5,416 nucleotides of DNA from NCBI GenBank assembly GCA_024403175.1, contig JAKSSI010000100.1:1-5416 (forward strand), given 5' to 3'. The notes under the pieces are model-generated. The model worked only from the letters and a program-made list of their open reading frames with translations. It searched no databases and had not been told where the DNA came from. Origin of the DNA: Clostridia bacterium (lineage in GTDB: Bacteria; Bacillota_A; Clostridia; Peptostreptococcales; Anaerovoracaceae). The translations under genes and the position numbers were made by a program. Shown piece after piece: positions 1-5,416 of the stretch. How positions within the stretch are numbered: the stretch's first letter is position 1; each line of letters opens with the position of its first letter.

Positions 1-359
1 CACTTAAATCCCTGATAATCTGAAAGATGGCGAGTAAGCACAACATGAGGCTTTGAGTAATACTTTAAGGACTTAACTGCAATGATATTTTCTACAGGGT
101 ATTGAACATGAATAACATTTATTTCATGCTCTTTGCAGTAGTCTGCAAGAATCTTTGGCGACTCCTTAAAATCAGCTTTTGTAAGACCAAGCTGAAGACA
201 AGGAATGCCTCTTTCATTCATAGTTTCTACTAATCTGTCGCCTACATTGTAAGCCAAAAAACACGAATTACCTTCAGATGTATAAATTCTCTGAAGGTTA
301 TCAACATACTTTTCCGTACCGGCTCCACCGGCGTAGTTTATAAGGAACAGAATGTTCAA
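1..359 (-). CDS. GT4-type glycosyltransferase, N-terminal part (gene runs off the left edge)
   Basis: The frame stays open from a TTG at 359-357 to the window edge, giving 119 codons. The product begins MNILFLINYAGGAGTEKYV, the usual start of a GT-B family 4 glycosyltransferase: a hydrophobic first beta strand, then a glycine-rich loop (residues 10-14) and a helix with E-K-Y-V. Later strands include VIHVQYP (about residue 87-93) and VVLTRHL (about 108-114), which fit the N-terminal acceptor-binding Rossmann domain. The donor-binding domain with the EX7E motif lies outside the window, so donor and acceptor cannot be inferred. The TTG start is chosen because it precedes the first beta strand directly, has GAGG at 370-367 with a 7-base spacer, and overlaps the upstream stop as TTGA. 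That overlap implies translational coupling to the pyruvyl transferase-glycosyltransferase gene. It probably acts at the cytoplasmic face of the membrane in surface polysaccharide assembly (inferred from context). Family call is fairly sure; specific function is unknown. Confidence 0.82.
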   Translation of the reverse strand, partial: MNILFLINYAGGAGTEKYVDNLQRIYTSEGNSCFLAYNVGDRLVETMNERGIPCLQLGLTKADFKESPKILADYCKEHEINVIHVQYPVENIIAVKSLKYYSKPHVVLTRHLSDYQGFK

Positions 360-2524
360 GCGTGCACCTCAAACAGGCTCTCAAGGCCTTTTGCAATATT
401 GTTGTTATAATCACTGAGAAGATCTGTTTTCTTCTCTACCGGTTTTGCGTTAATAAGCGCAGATACTATATCGTCCTTGCCTTCAATGCCTGGATTGTAC
501 TTTTCAAGATTTTTACTGATGAATAAATCTAGGCCTAATGTTTTAGCCTCTAAAATAACCATGCCCTGTCCTTCATATCTTGAAGTAAGAACAAAGCCAT
601 CCATCTGATTCATTACCGCAAACGGATTTGTCTGATTACCCGTAAATGTTAGATAATCTGAAATGCCAAGATTTTCAGCCTGAGCCAAAAGTTTTTCTTT
701 ATCAGGGCCGTCGCCAATAAGATAAAGATGCATATCCTTTCTTTGCTCAATTACTTTTGCATATAAATCAAGCAAAATATCGTAGCCTTTTTGGTGACAA
801 AGTCTGCCCACACTGCACAGTTTGTATCCGTCAAAATCAACAGTAACAGCAGGTTCTAACTTAGACTTTTCAATAATCTCATATGTATTGATATAGTTTT
901 GAATTACAACTATAGGCTTGTCTGTACCAGTGCTTCTTCTAAAACTATCAACGATTCCTGGCGATACTGCAGCGAAAGCATCAAAATGCTTATACTTGCC
1001 GCTAAAAAAGAATTTCAAAATCTTATATTTAGGTTCGTTGGCAAGCTTAATCTCTACGTCGTTATGTATCCACATAACGCGCTTTTTAGCCTTAACTGTA
1101 GCAGCACCAACAGCGCAGTCATTTTGATAGCTGTTAAAATCTATTGCTACATCGTATTCCTTGTCTGAGAGATTCTGTTTTGCAAAGGTCTTAAGAAGGC
1201 CAAAGAAAACAAATCGGCACCAATAAGGATAAGGCTTAAGTTCAATAAATCTTAGATTTGGATTTTCAGGCTTCTCGTAGAAAAACTCGGAATCGTAGTA
1301 ATAAACATCAGCGCTGTATTTGCTGTAATCAAGATTTGTAAGAATGTTAAGCAGAGATTTTTGAATTCCGCCGACCCTAAAATCGCTTTCAAAGAATGCC
1401 AGCTTTGTAAGGCCATCTTCTTTTCCAAGCAGCTTTTCAGCCTTTTCAATATTAGTTTTTTCTAATTTCTTAAGCTTATCAGATTCAAAAGCAAGCTTTT
1501 CAGGACTAAGAGCAAGACTCTTGTCGATAAGAGATGTAAGCTTTTCATAGCAAGCATCTTCAAATTCAATGCAATTATCTACGCCTATGTATTCCATAAA
1601 GGATGATACCTTTGGGTCGTAGGAAACAGCTGCCATAGGAGTGCCAACAGAAGCTGCAAAAATAAGACCGTGAAGTCTAACTGAAAGAACCGCGCTTGCT
1701 TTTTTTATAATTCCAAGAGCAATGTCTGCAGGAAGAGAATCTTCAACGATGGCATAAGGAGCCTTCATCTTCTCAGCCACAAGGCTTTCTGCTTCTCTAT
1801 CGCCCGCATGATCTATAGGGAAGAACAAAGGCTTTAAACCGTACTTTTCGTAGGCATAGTCTGCAGCCTTTGCGAAATCTTCTATTTTGGATTCAAAGTT
1901 TTTCCATTTTCTAAGAGCAATGACAATAAACTTTTCATCTTCTGCCAGACCAAGTTTTTTCATCTGGGCATCAACTACTGCATCATCCGCCACTCTATGA
2001 GAAACAGCCGAGTCTGCAGTAACAAGAATTTCCGGCTTATTAACACCGAGAATTTCTAATTCTCTTTCGCTCTTTTTATCTCTTAAGGCAATAACATCTA
2101 CACAGTTATTTAAAATAGCTGCTGTTTTGCCACGGTTTTCTTTATGAATGATTGGGCCTATACCACTACCGTACATCATTACCTTGCAGCCATACTTTTT
2201 AGCCAGCTTGATAGTGTACAGGTAGTACATAAGGCTTCGTGTGCTTGTAACATCCTGGATAAGACTTCCGCCTCCGCTTACAAACAAAGATGCCTCTTTA
2301 AGAGCGGATATTACAGCAAAAAGAGAAAGAGAATGTACAGCACGTGTTACACCCTCTCTTTTAGCGTCCTCTTCAGGGTTTCTGGAGAGAACCGTAATAT
2401 TGCAATTTGGATAAGACATAGAAAGAGAGGCTATTATAGATTCTAAAATAGCCTCATCTCCGACATTTCCAAAGCCGTAAGCTCCACAAATAACAATGTT
2501 CTTTTTTCCGTTTTGCTTACTCAA
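356..2524 (-). CDS. csaB: Two-domain protein: CsaB-type polysaccharide pyruvyl transferase fused to a GT4 glycosyltransferase
   Basis: Product of 722 residues, about twice a stand-alone CsaB. Residues about 9-340 are a polysaccharide pyruvyl transferase. Visible motifs are GAYGFGNVGDEAIL (14-27), GGGSLIQD (84-91), GSGIGP (119-124), TADSA (169-173), SVRLHGLIFAASVGTP (281-296) and SYDPKVSSF (301-309). CsaB enzymes move pyruvate from PEP onto a sugar of the secondary cell wall polysaccharide, making the ketal bound by SLH-domain surface proteins. A charged Lys/Glu-rich linker (about 340-372) leads to a GT-B family 4 domain (about 374-715): GGIQKSLLNIL (385-395), VMWIHND (483-489), SVGRLCHQKGYDILL (571-585), LIGDGPD (602-608) and an EX7E donor motif E651/E659 in SRYEGQGMVILEA. 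No signal peptide or membrane segment is seen, so the protein is cytosolic. The start is TTG (2524-2522) with AAGGGA nine bases upstream; the next Met (residue 36) would remove the conserved glycine-rich loop. The symbol applies to the N-terminal domain only. The sugar substrates are not known. Confidence 0.88.
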   Translation of the reverse strand: MSKQNGKKNIVICGAYGFGNVGDEAILESIIASLSMSYPNCNITVLSRNPEEDAKREGVTRAVHSLSLFAVISALKEASLFVSGGGSLIQDVTSTRSLMYYLYTIKLAKKYGCKVMMYGSGIGPIIHKENRGKTAAILNNCVDVIALRDKKSERELEILGVNKPEILVTADSAVSHRVADDAVVDAQMKKLGLAEDEKFIVIALRKWKNFESKIEDFAKAADYAYEKYGLKPLFFPIDHAGDREAESLVAEKMKAPYAIVEDSLPADIALGIIKKASAVLSVRLHGLIFAASVGTPMAAVSYDPKVSSFMEYIGVDNCIEFEDACYEKLTSLIDKSLALSPEKLAFESDKLKKLEKTNIEKAEKLLGKEDGLTKLAFFESDFRVGGIQKSLLNILTNLDYSKYSADVYYYDSEFFYEKPENPNLRFIELKPYPYWCRFVFFGLLKTFAKQNLSDKEYDVAIDFNSYQNDCAVGAATVKAKKRVMWIHNDVEIKLANEPKYKILKFFFSGKYKHFDAFAAVSPGIVDSFRRSTGTDKPIVVIQNYINTYEIIEKSKLEPAVTVDFDGYKLCSVGRLCHQKGYDILLDLYAKVIEQRKDMHLYLIGDGPDKEKLLAQAENLGISDYLTFTGNQTNPFAVMNQMDGFVLTSRYEGQGMVILEAKTLGLDLFISKNLEKYNPGIEGKDDIVSALINAKPVEKKTDLLSDYNNNIAKGLESLFEVHA
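360..371 (-). promoter_or_regulatory. Ribosome binding site for the downstream glycosyltransferase, inside the previous gene
   Basis: On the minus strand GAGGTG (370-365) contains a GAGG core seven bases ahead of the TTG at 359-357. It lies inside the last codons of the pyruvyl transferase-glycosyltransferase gene, whose TGA stop (358-356) overlaps the TTG as TTGA. This supports the non-ATG start and suggests coupled translation. Confidence 0.6.
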
Positions 2525-2539
2525 ATTGTTTTATCCCTT
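2525..2539 (-). promoter_or_regulatory. Ribosome binding site deciding the TTG start of the csaB-like fusion gene
   Basis: On the minus strand AAGGGA (2539-2534) lies nine bases ahead of TTG at 2524-2522. No ATG or GTG occurs between this site and the conserved GAYGFGNVGDEA loop, so the weak TTG start is well supported. A TTG start with only a moderate site suggests modest translation. Confidence 0.6.
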
Positions 2540-2580
2540 GAATTACTGTAGCTACACTAACAAGTAATTATACCATAGAA
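2525..2580 (-). promoter_or_regulatory. Putative extended -10 promoter with palindromic operator-like sequences between lysA and the csaB-like gene
   Basis: Read on the minus strand, TGG (2575-2573) followed directly by TATAAT (2572-2567) is a perfect extended -10 element. The best -35-like hexamer is weak: TTTAGA at 2593-2588, four of six consensus matches, with a short 15-base spacer, inside the end of lysA. A start of transcription near 2560 is inferred, leaving a leader of about 35 bases before the TTG. Two symmetric elements are present. One is a perfect 7-bp inverted repeat, AATTACT at 2541-2547 and AGTAATT at 2563-2569 on the plus strand, whose upstream arm overlaps the -10. The other is a 10-bp palindrome TGTAGCTACA at 2547-2556, close to the inferred start. 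Neither is followed by a U-run, so a terminator is unlikely. An operator role is inference. Confidence 0.5.
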
Positions 2581-3894
2581 CTACTTGTCTAAACTACATA
2601 TATCTTCAAGGCTTTCTCTCTTAACAGCTACATAAGAGCCATCTTTAGAGAGCATTACTACAGCAGGTCTTGGAACTCTGTTGTAGTTAGAGGCCATGGA
2701 GTAGTTATATGCTCCAGTGGTTAATACTGCCACTAAATCGCCTCTCTTTAAATCTGCAGGGAACTGCACGCCCGGCTGAATAATATCGCCGCTTTCACAG
2801 CATCTTCCAACAAGGCTAGCTGTCATAGTCCATTCAGAATTCATCTTTTCAGGGCTAACAACAGTATATTTTGAACCGTACATAGCGTATCTAACGTTAT
2901 CTGTCATACCGCCGTCTACGCTTACATAGTTGATAAATCCAGGAATCTTCTTTACAGAACCTACTGTGTAAAGTGTAAGACCTGCATCGGCAACAATGCT
3001 TCTGCCTGGTTCAAGACCAATACCAGGCATTGTAAGGCCGCGCTTTGCACATGCATCCTTAAGATATGCACCAAGAGCACTGATGTTTGCTTCAACATCA
3101 AGTGTTGGCTGTTCTTCAAGATATCTTACGCCGTATCCGCCGCCAAGATCTAATTCTTCAGCAACATATCCGTACTTATCCTTTGCAAGCTTAATAAAAT
3201 CGAGCATCTTATCGGAAGCCTGCATATATACATCGGATTCAAATACCTGAGAACCAACGTGGCAGTGGAAGCCCATAAGCTTAACATGTTCGCACTTAAG
3301 AGCCTTTGCAAGAACATCTTCTGCGAGCCCAGTTTCAATACCAAAACCGAACTTGGAATCAATCTTACCTGTTGCAACCTGAGCAAATGTATGTGGGTCG
3401 ATACCCGGAGTAAGTCTAATTAAGATCTTCTGAACCATGCCCTTCTTTGCGGCGATTGCTTCTATTGCAAAGAGTTCTTCTTCGTTGTCTACAACAAAGT
3501 AACCAATGCCGTTGTTAATAGCATATTCAATATCTTCGTCGGACTTATTGCAGGAGTGGAAATATGCCTTTTCGAGAGGATATCCAGCGTTCTTTGCTGT
3601 TGCAATTTCGCCAGGAGATACTACATCGATATACATACCTTCTGCGCCAACGATTCTATACATTTCTGTGAAAGAACATGCCTTGCTGGCAAATGCCATA
3701 TGAGCATTTTCTCCGAAATGCTTCTTCGCAGAATCAATGTAAGCTCTTACATTTCTTCTGATTCTATCAGCATCCATAACGTAAAGCGGTGTGCCGTATT
3801 CCTTTGCAAGCTGGGTCATTGTAAACCCATTCATAGAAAGTACGCCTTCTTCGTTTACACTTAAATTTTCGCAAATGATTTTTTCTTCATTCAT
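2581..3894 (-). CDS. lysA: Diaminopimelate decarboxylase
   Basis: LysA decarboxylates meso-diaminopimelate at its D-centre to give L-lysine and CO2, the last lysine step, using PLP in the cytosol. The 437-residue product is full length (family about 415-440) and has the fold-type III layout. The PLP lysine is K71 in AFASKACSF. Next come the HCHVGSQ motif (210-216), phosphate-binding GGGYG (251-255) and EPGRS (295-299). VDGGMTDNVRYAMYG spans 326-340, CESGD (366-370) carries the Cys that completes the partner subunit's active site, and GAYNYSMASNYN spans 394-405. An alanine-racemase-type barrel is followed by a C-terminal beta domain. The ATG at 3894 is chosen because the preceding in-frame codons are TAA-GTT and because the segment LSVNEEGVLSMNGF (11-24) is a normal LysA N-terminus, which a start at Met21 would cut. 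It lies three bases after ddh, the enzyme making its substrate, so the two are almost surely co-transcribed. Its ribosome binding site is unusual (see 3905-3926). Confidence 0.97.
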   Translation of the reverse strand: MNEEKIICENLSVNEEGVLSMNGFTMTQLAKEYGTPLYVMDADRIRRNVRAYIDSAKKHFGENAHMAFASKACSFTEMYRIVGAEGMYIDVVSPGEIATAKNAGYPLEKAYFHSCNKSDEDIEYAINNGIGYFVVDNEEELFAIEAIAAKKGMVQKILIRLTPGIDPHTFAQVATGKIDSKFGFGIETGLAEDVLAKALKCEHVKLMGFHCHVGSQVFESDVYMQASDKMLDFIKLAKDKYGYVAEELDLGGGYGVRYLEEQPTLDVEANISALGAYLKDACAKRGLTMPGIGLEPGRSIVADAGLTLYTVGSVKKIPGFINYVSVDGGMTDNVRYAMYGSKYTVVSPEKMNSEWTMTASLVGRCCESGDIIQPGVQFPADLKRGDLVAVLTTGAYNYSMASNYNRVPRPAVVMLSKDGSYVAVKRESLEDICSLDK

Positions 3895-3897
3895 AAC

Positions 3898-4872
3898 TTA
3901 TAACAGATGCGCACGCATCTCCTCCTCACTTACTGCGGAAAGGTACTTTGGAGCTACATCGAATACTGTCTTGCAACCTGTCTGGCCTTCCTTGTGCATT
4001 CTGTCGATTGCTCTTGCATAAGCAAGAATTACGCTGGAAGTAAATTCAGGGTTGGAATCAAGCTGAAGATTATATTCAATAGTGTGCTTCTTTTCGTTTT
4101 CAATGCCTGTGTTTCCGCTTCTGATTACAAAACCGCCATGAGGAAGTCCTGCGTGGTTAATCTGCATTTCTTCTGCTGTAATGAAGTTTACAGTTGTTTC
4201 ATAACCTTCGAAGTAGTCTGGCATATGCTTAATCTGTTCTTCAATCTTTGCCTTGTCAGCGCCTTCCTTTGCAACAACAAATACTTCTCTTGTGTGCATT
4301 GTTCTTGCTGTCTGCTCGCCGGCATTTCCTGCTCTTACAGCATCAAGTGCTTCTGGCTTAGGAATAGTGTACTGTCTAGCATCTGCAACACCTTCAATTC
4401 TTCTGCATGCATCAGAGTGACCCTGGCTTACGCCCTTTCCCCAGAAAGTGTAGTTTGTTCCGTTAGGAAGAATTGCTTCTGCATATACTCTTGCAATTGA
4501 GAACATACCAGGATCCCAACCTGCGGAAATAAGAGCGATATTTCCGTTTTCCTTTGCAGCAGCATCTACTGCAGCAAAGTGTTCTGCAATGTGAGTGTGG
4601 TTATCGAAGCTGTCGATAACGTTAAAGTTCTTAGCAAGTGCAGGTGTCATAACTGGAAGATCTGTAGCACTTCCGCCAGCAATGAAAAGAACATCAATTT
4701 CATCCTTATGAGCTAAAATATCGTAAACACTGTAAACAGGTGCTGCGATAGTTGTTACAGTCTTAGGATCTCTTCTTGTGTAAACCCCAGTAACTTCAAT
4801 ATCAGGAAAGTTCTTTGCATTGATTTCAGCAGCCTTTCCTAAGTTACCATAACCATAAATCGCTAATTTCAT
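3898..4872 (-). CDS. ddh: meso-Diaminopimelate D-dehydrogenase
   Basis: Ddh catalyses the reversible NADPH-dependent reductive amination of L-tetrahydrodipicolinate with ammonia to meso-diaminopimelate in one step, bypassing the four-enzyme acylated routes. The 324 residues match the length of the Corynebacterium glutamicum enzyme (about 320). The Rossmann GYGNLG is at 7-12 and the NADP-phosphate region YTRRDP at 31-36. DNHTHI lies at 90-95, SAGWDPGMFSIARVYAEA at 116-133, WGKGVSQGHSDACRRI at 144-159, MPDYFEGYE at 217-225, LPHGG at 243-247 and LDSNPEFTSS at 271-280. Residues aligning with the known substrate-contacting set are present: W119, D120, W144, T169, R195, H245 and N274 (aligned from memory). 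The ATG is supported by AGGGGG (4887-4882) nine bases upstream, overlapping the dapB TAG stop. It lies 13 bases after dapB, which makes its substrate, and three bases before lysA, which uses its product. The family is specific, so the call is confident. Confidence 0.97.
   Translation of the reverse strand: MKLAIYGYGNLGKAAEINAKNFPDIEVTGVYTRRDPKTVTTIAAPVYSVYDILAHKDEIDVLFIAGGSATDLPVMTPALAKNFNVIDSFDNHTHIAEHFAAVDAAAKENGNIALISAGWDPGMFSIARVYAEAILPNGTNYTFWGKGVSQGHSDACRRIEGVADARQYTIPKPEALDAVRAGNAGEQTARTMHTREVFVVAKEGADKAKIEEQIKHMPDYFEGYETTVNFITAEEMQINHAGLPHGGFVIRSGNTGIENEKKHTIEYNLQLDSNPEFTSSVILAYARAIDRMHKEGQTGCKTVFDVAPKYLSAVSEEEMRAHLL
3905..3926 (-). promoter_or_regulatory. AGGAGG site separated from the lysA start by a perfect 6-bp hairpin
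   Basis: On the minus strand a full AGGAGG (3926-3921) lies inside the last codons of ddh, 26 bases before the lysA ATG, too far for normal initiation. The 16 bases immediately after it (3920-3905) form a perfect hairpin, AGATGC-GTGC-GCATCT, and ten bases then remain before the ATG. If the hairpin folds, the effective spacing falls to about ten bases. The ten bases next to the ATG, GTTATAAGTT, contain no Shine-Dalgarno sequence of their own. The hairpin and spacing are seen directly; the bridging role is inference. Reinitiation by ribosomes ending at the ddh TAA is an alternative or additional route. Confidence 0.5.
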
Positions 4873-4887
4873 TTTCTATATCCCCCT
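4873..4887 (-). promoter_or_regulatory. Ribosome binding site of ddh overlapping the dapB stop
   Basis: AGGGGG on the minus strand (4887-4882) begins within the TAG stop of dapB (4888-4886) and sits nine bases before the ddh ATG. The arrangement fits a single dapB-ddh transcript. Confidence 0.65.
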
Positions 4888-5416
4888 AAAATTTTATTAA
4901 ACTGTTCATGTCGTAGAGGCCTGGCTGCTTATCAACAAGGAATGCAGCTGCTGCAATAGCGCCTTCAGCGAAAAGTGCACGGCTATGAGCTGAGTGCTTT
5001 AAAGTGATTGTTTCATTCTGTGTTCCGATAAGTACTTCGTGTTCTCCAACAACATTTCCTATTCTTACAGACTGAATACCAATTTCATTTGGTGTACGCT
5101 TCCTCTGTCCGCTTCTTCCGCAAGTAATTTCAGCTTCAGGTCTTACTTCCTTAAGACCATTTGCAATAGCAAGAGCTGTACCGCTTGGAGCGTCAAGCTT
5201 TCTGTCGTGATGAACTTCTACGATTTCGATTTCTGCATTAGGCATAGACTTTGCAGCATTCTTTGCAAGCTGAATAAGAAGTGTAACGCCTATGGAATAA
5301 TTTGCAGCAAAGAAAACAGGAATCTTTTTAGATGCATCTAAAATAGCCTGCTTTTCTTCTTCTGTCTGGCCAGTTCTAGCAAGAACGAGAGGAAGCTTCT
5401 TTTCTCTTGCATAGTT
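4886..5416 (-). CDS. dapB: 4-hydroxy-tetrahydrodipicolinate reductase, 5' end outside the window
   Basis: DapB reduces the DapA product with NAD(P)H to tetrahydrodipicolinate. The frame is open to the right edge; 176 residues are visible of a usual 250-270, so roughly the first 75, including the N-terminal nucleotide-binding GxxGxxG, are missing. In the numbering of the visible part: LVLARTGQTEEE (10-21, cofactor loop), ANYSIGV (38-44), then the family signature EVHHDRKLDAPSGTA (67-81). Its H69 and K73 align with the catalytic His159 and Lys163 of the E. coli enzyme, and SGT (78-80) binds substrate. IGNVVGEHEV and the C-terminal helix region follow normally to TAG. A Met at 5245 falls just before the signature motif and is not the start. 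One oddity is that the cofactor loop, usually GTTG or ATTG, reads ARTG here (13-16). Its product feeds ddh directly, 13 bases downstream. Confidence 0.95.
   Translation of the reverse strand, partial: NYAREKKLPLVLARTGQTEEEKQAILDASKKIPVFFAANYSIGVTLLIQLAKNAAKSMPNAEIEIVEVHHDRKLDAPSGTALAIANGLKEVRPEAEITCGRSGQRKRTPNEIGIQSVRIGNVVGEHEVLIGTQNETITLKHSAHSRALFAEGAIAAAAFLVDKQPGLYDMNSLIKF

Noticed and set aside
2541..2569. The 7-bp inverted repeat after lysA as an intrinsic terminator
   Set aside because: The stem is AT-rich and short with a 15-base loop, and the following minus-strand bases are CAAGGGATAA with no U-run.
3773..3834. Alternative lysA start at Met21 (3834) with AAGAAGG upstream
   Set aside because: It has a passable ribosome site, but residues 11-20 (LSVNEEGVLS) resemble the normal LysA N-terminus, so the upstream ATG is preferred.
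3905..3920. The hairpin at the end of ddh as an intrinsic terminator
   Set aside because: The stem is only 6 bp, has no U-run after it, and lies inside coding sequence between two genes that are clearly co-transcribed.
3907..4500. A 197-codon open frame on the plus strand antisense to ddh
   Set aside because: It is the reverse-complement shadow of the strongly conserved ddh gene. Its product is Cys/Ser-rich with no recognisable motif and there is no convincing ribosome site. The other plus-strand frames over csaB, lysA and dapB were left out for the same reason.
2581..4872. Possible Ddh-LysA fusion by stop codon readthrough, since TAA-GTT-ATG keeps both genes in one frame
   Set aside because: The shared frame has a one in three chance of arising by accident. 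TAA is the stop least prone to readthrough, and no readthrough context or downstream structure is evident.
4886..5245. A 119-residue short DapB starting at the Met at 5245
   Set aside because: The frame is open up to the window edge and the 57 upstream codons encode conserved DapB sequence (LVLARTG, ANYSIGV), so this Met is internal.
1..5416. Mobile elements, CRISPR, tRNA/rRNA genes, defence systems
   Set aside because: Apart from the 56-base gap, the window is filled with conserved biosynthetic genes, and none of these features is visible on either strand.

Overview
The window looks like a stretch of chromosome from a low-GC, Gram-positive-type anaerobe, probably a Clostridia-like member of Bacillota. 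The reasons are AT-rich coding DNA, Shine-Dalgarno sites of the AGGAGG/AGGGGG type, TTG start codons, a CsaB-type pyruvyl transferase (typical of bacteria with pyruvylated secondary cell wall polysaccharide), and a meso-DAP dehydrogenase. I cannot name a genus. All five genes lie on the minus strand, so transcription runs from high to low coordinates. About 98% of the window is coding. I see no mobile elements, CRISPR arrays or RNA genes.

Right part (5416 to 2581): the 3' two-thirds of dapB (cut by the window edge), then a complete ddh, then a complete lysA, with gaps of 13 and 3 bases. Together they form the last steps of lysine/peptidoglycan precursor synthesis by the one-step dehydrogenase route. 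DapB makes tetrahydrodipicolinate, Ddh reductively aminates it directly to meso-diaminopimelate, and LysA decarboxylates that to L-lysine. Catalytic and substrate-binding residues are intact in Ddh and LysA. In DapB the visible catalytic His/Lys and SGTA motifs are intact, but the usual GTTG/ATTG cofactor loop reads ARTG.

Middle (2580 to 2525): the only non-coding stretch of note, 56 bases. It holds a perfect extended -10 promoter element (TGG-TATAAT), a 7-bp inverted repeat overlapping that element, and a 10-bp perfect palindrome just downstream. This suggests that the genes to the left can be transcribed independently of the lysine genes.

Left part (2524 to 1): a 722-residue two-domain protein with a CsaB-like polysaccharide pyruvyl transferase at the N-terminus and a GT-B family 4 glycosyltransferase at the C-terminus. 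A second GT4-type glycosyltransferase follows, starting by a TTGA stop/start overlap and running off the left edge. Both use TTG starts. This is the beginning of a cell-surface polysaccharide cluster, most plausibly one making a pyruvylated wall polysaccharide.

The theme of the window is cell wall building: the DAP supply for peptidoglycan (and lysine) sits directly upstream of glycan assembly. Most of it is ordinary biosynthesis. The two observations most worth following are the CsaB-GT4 fusion and a perfect hairpin placed exactly between a full AGGAGG site and the lysA start codon.
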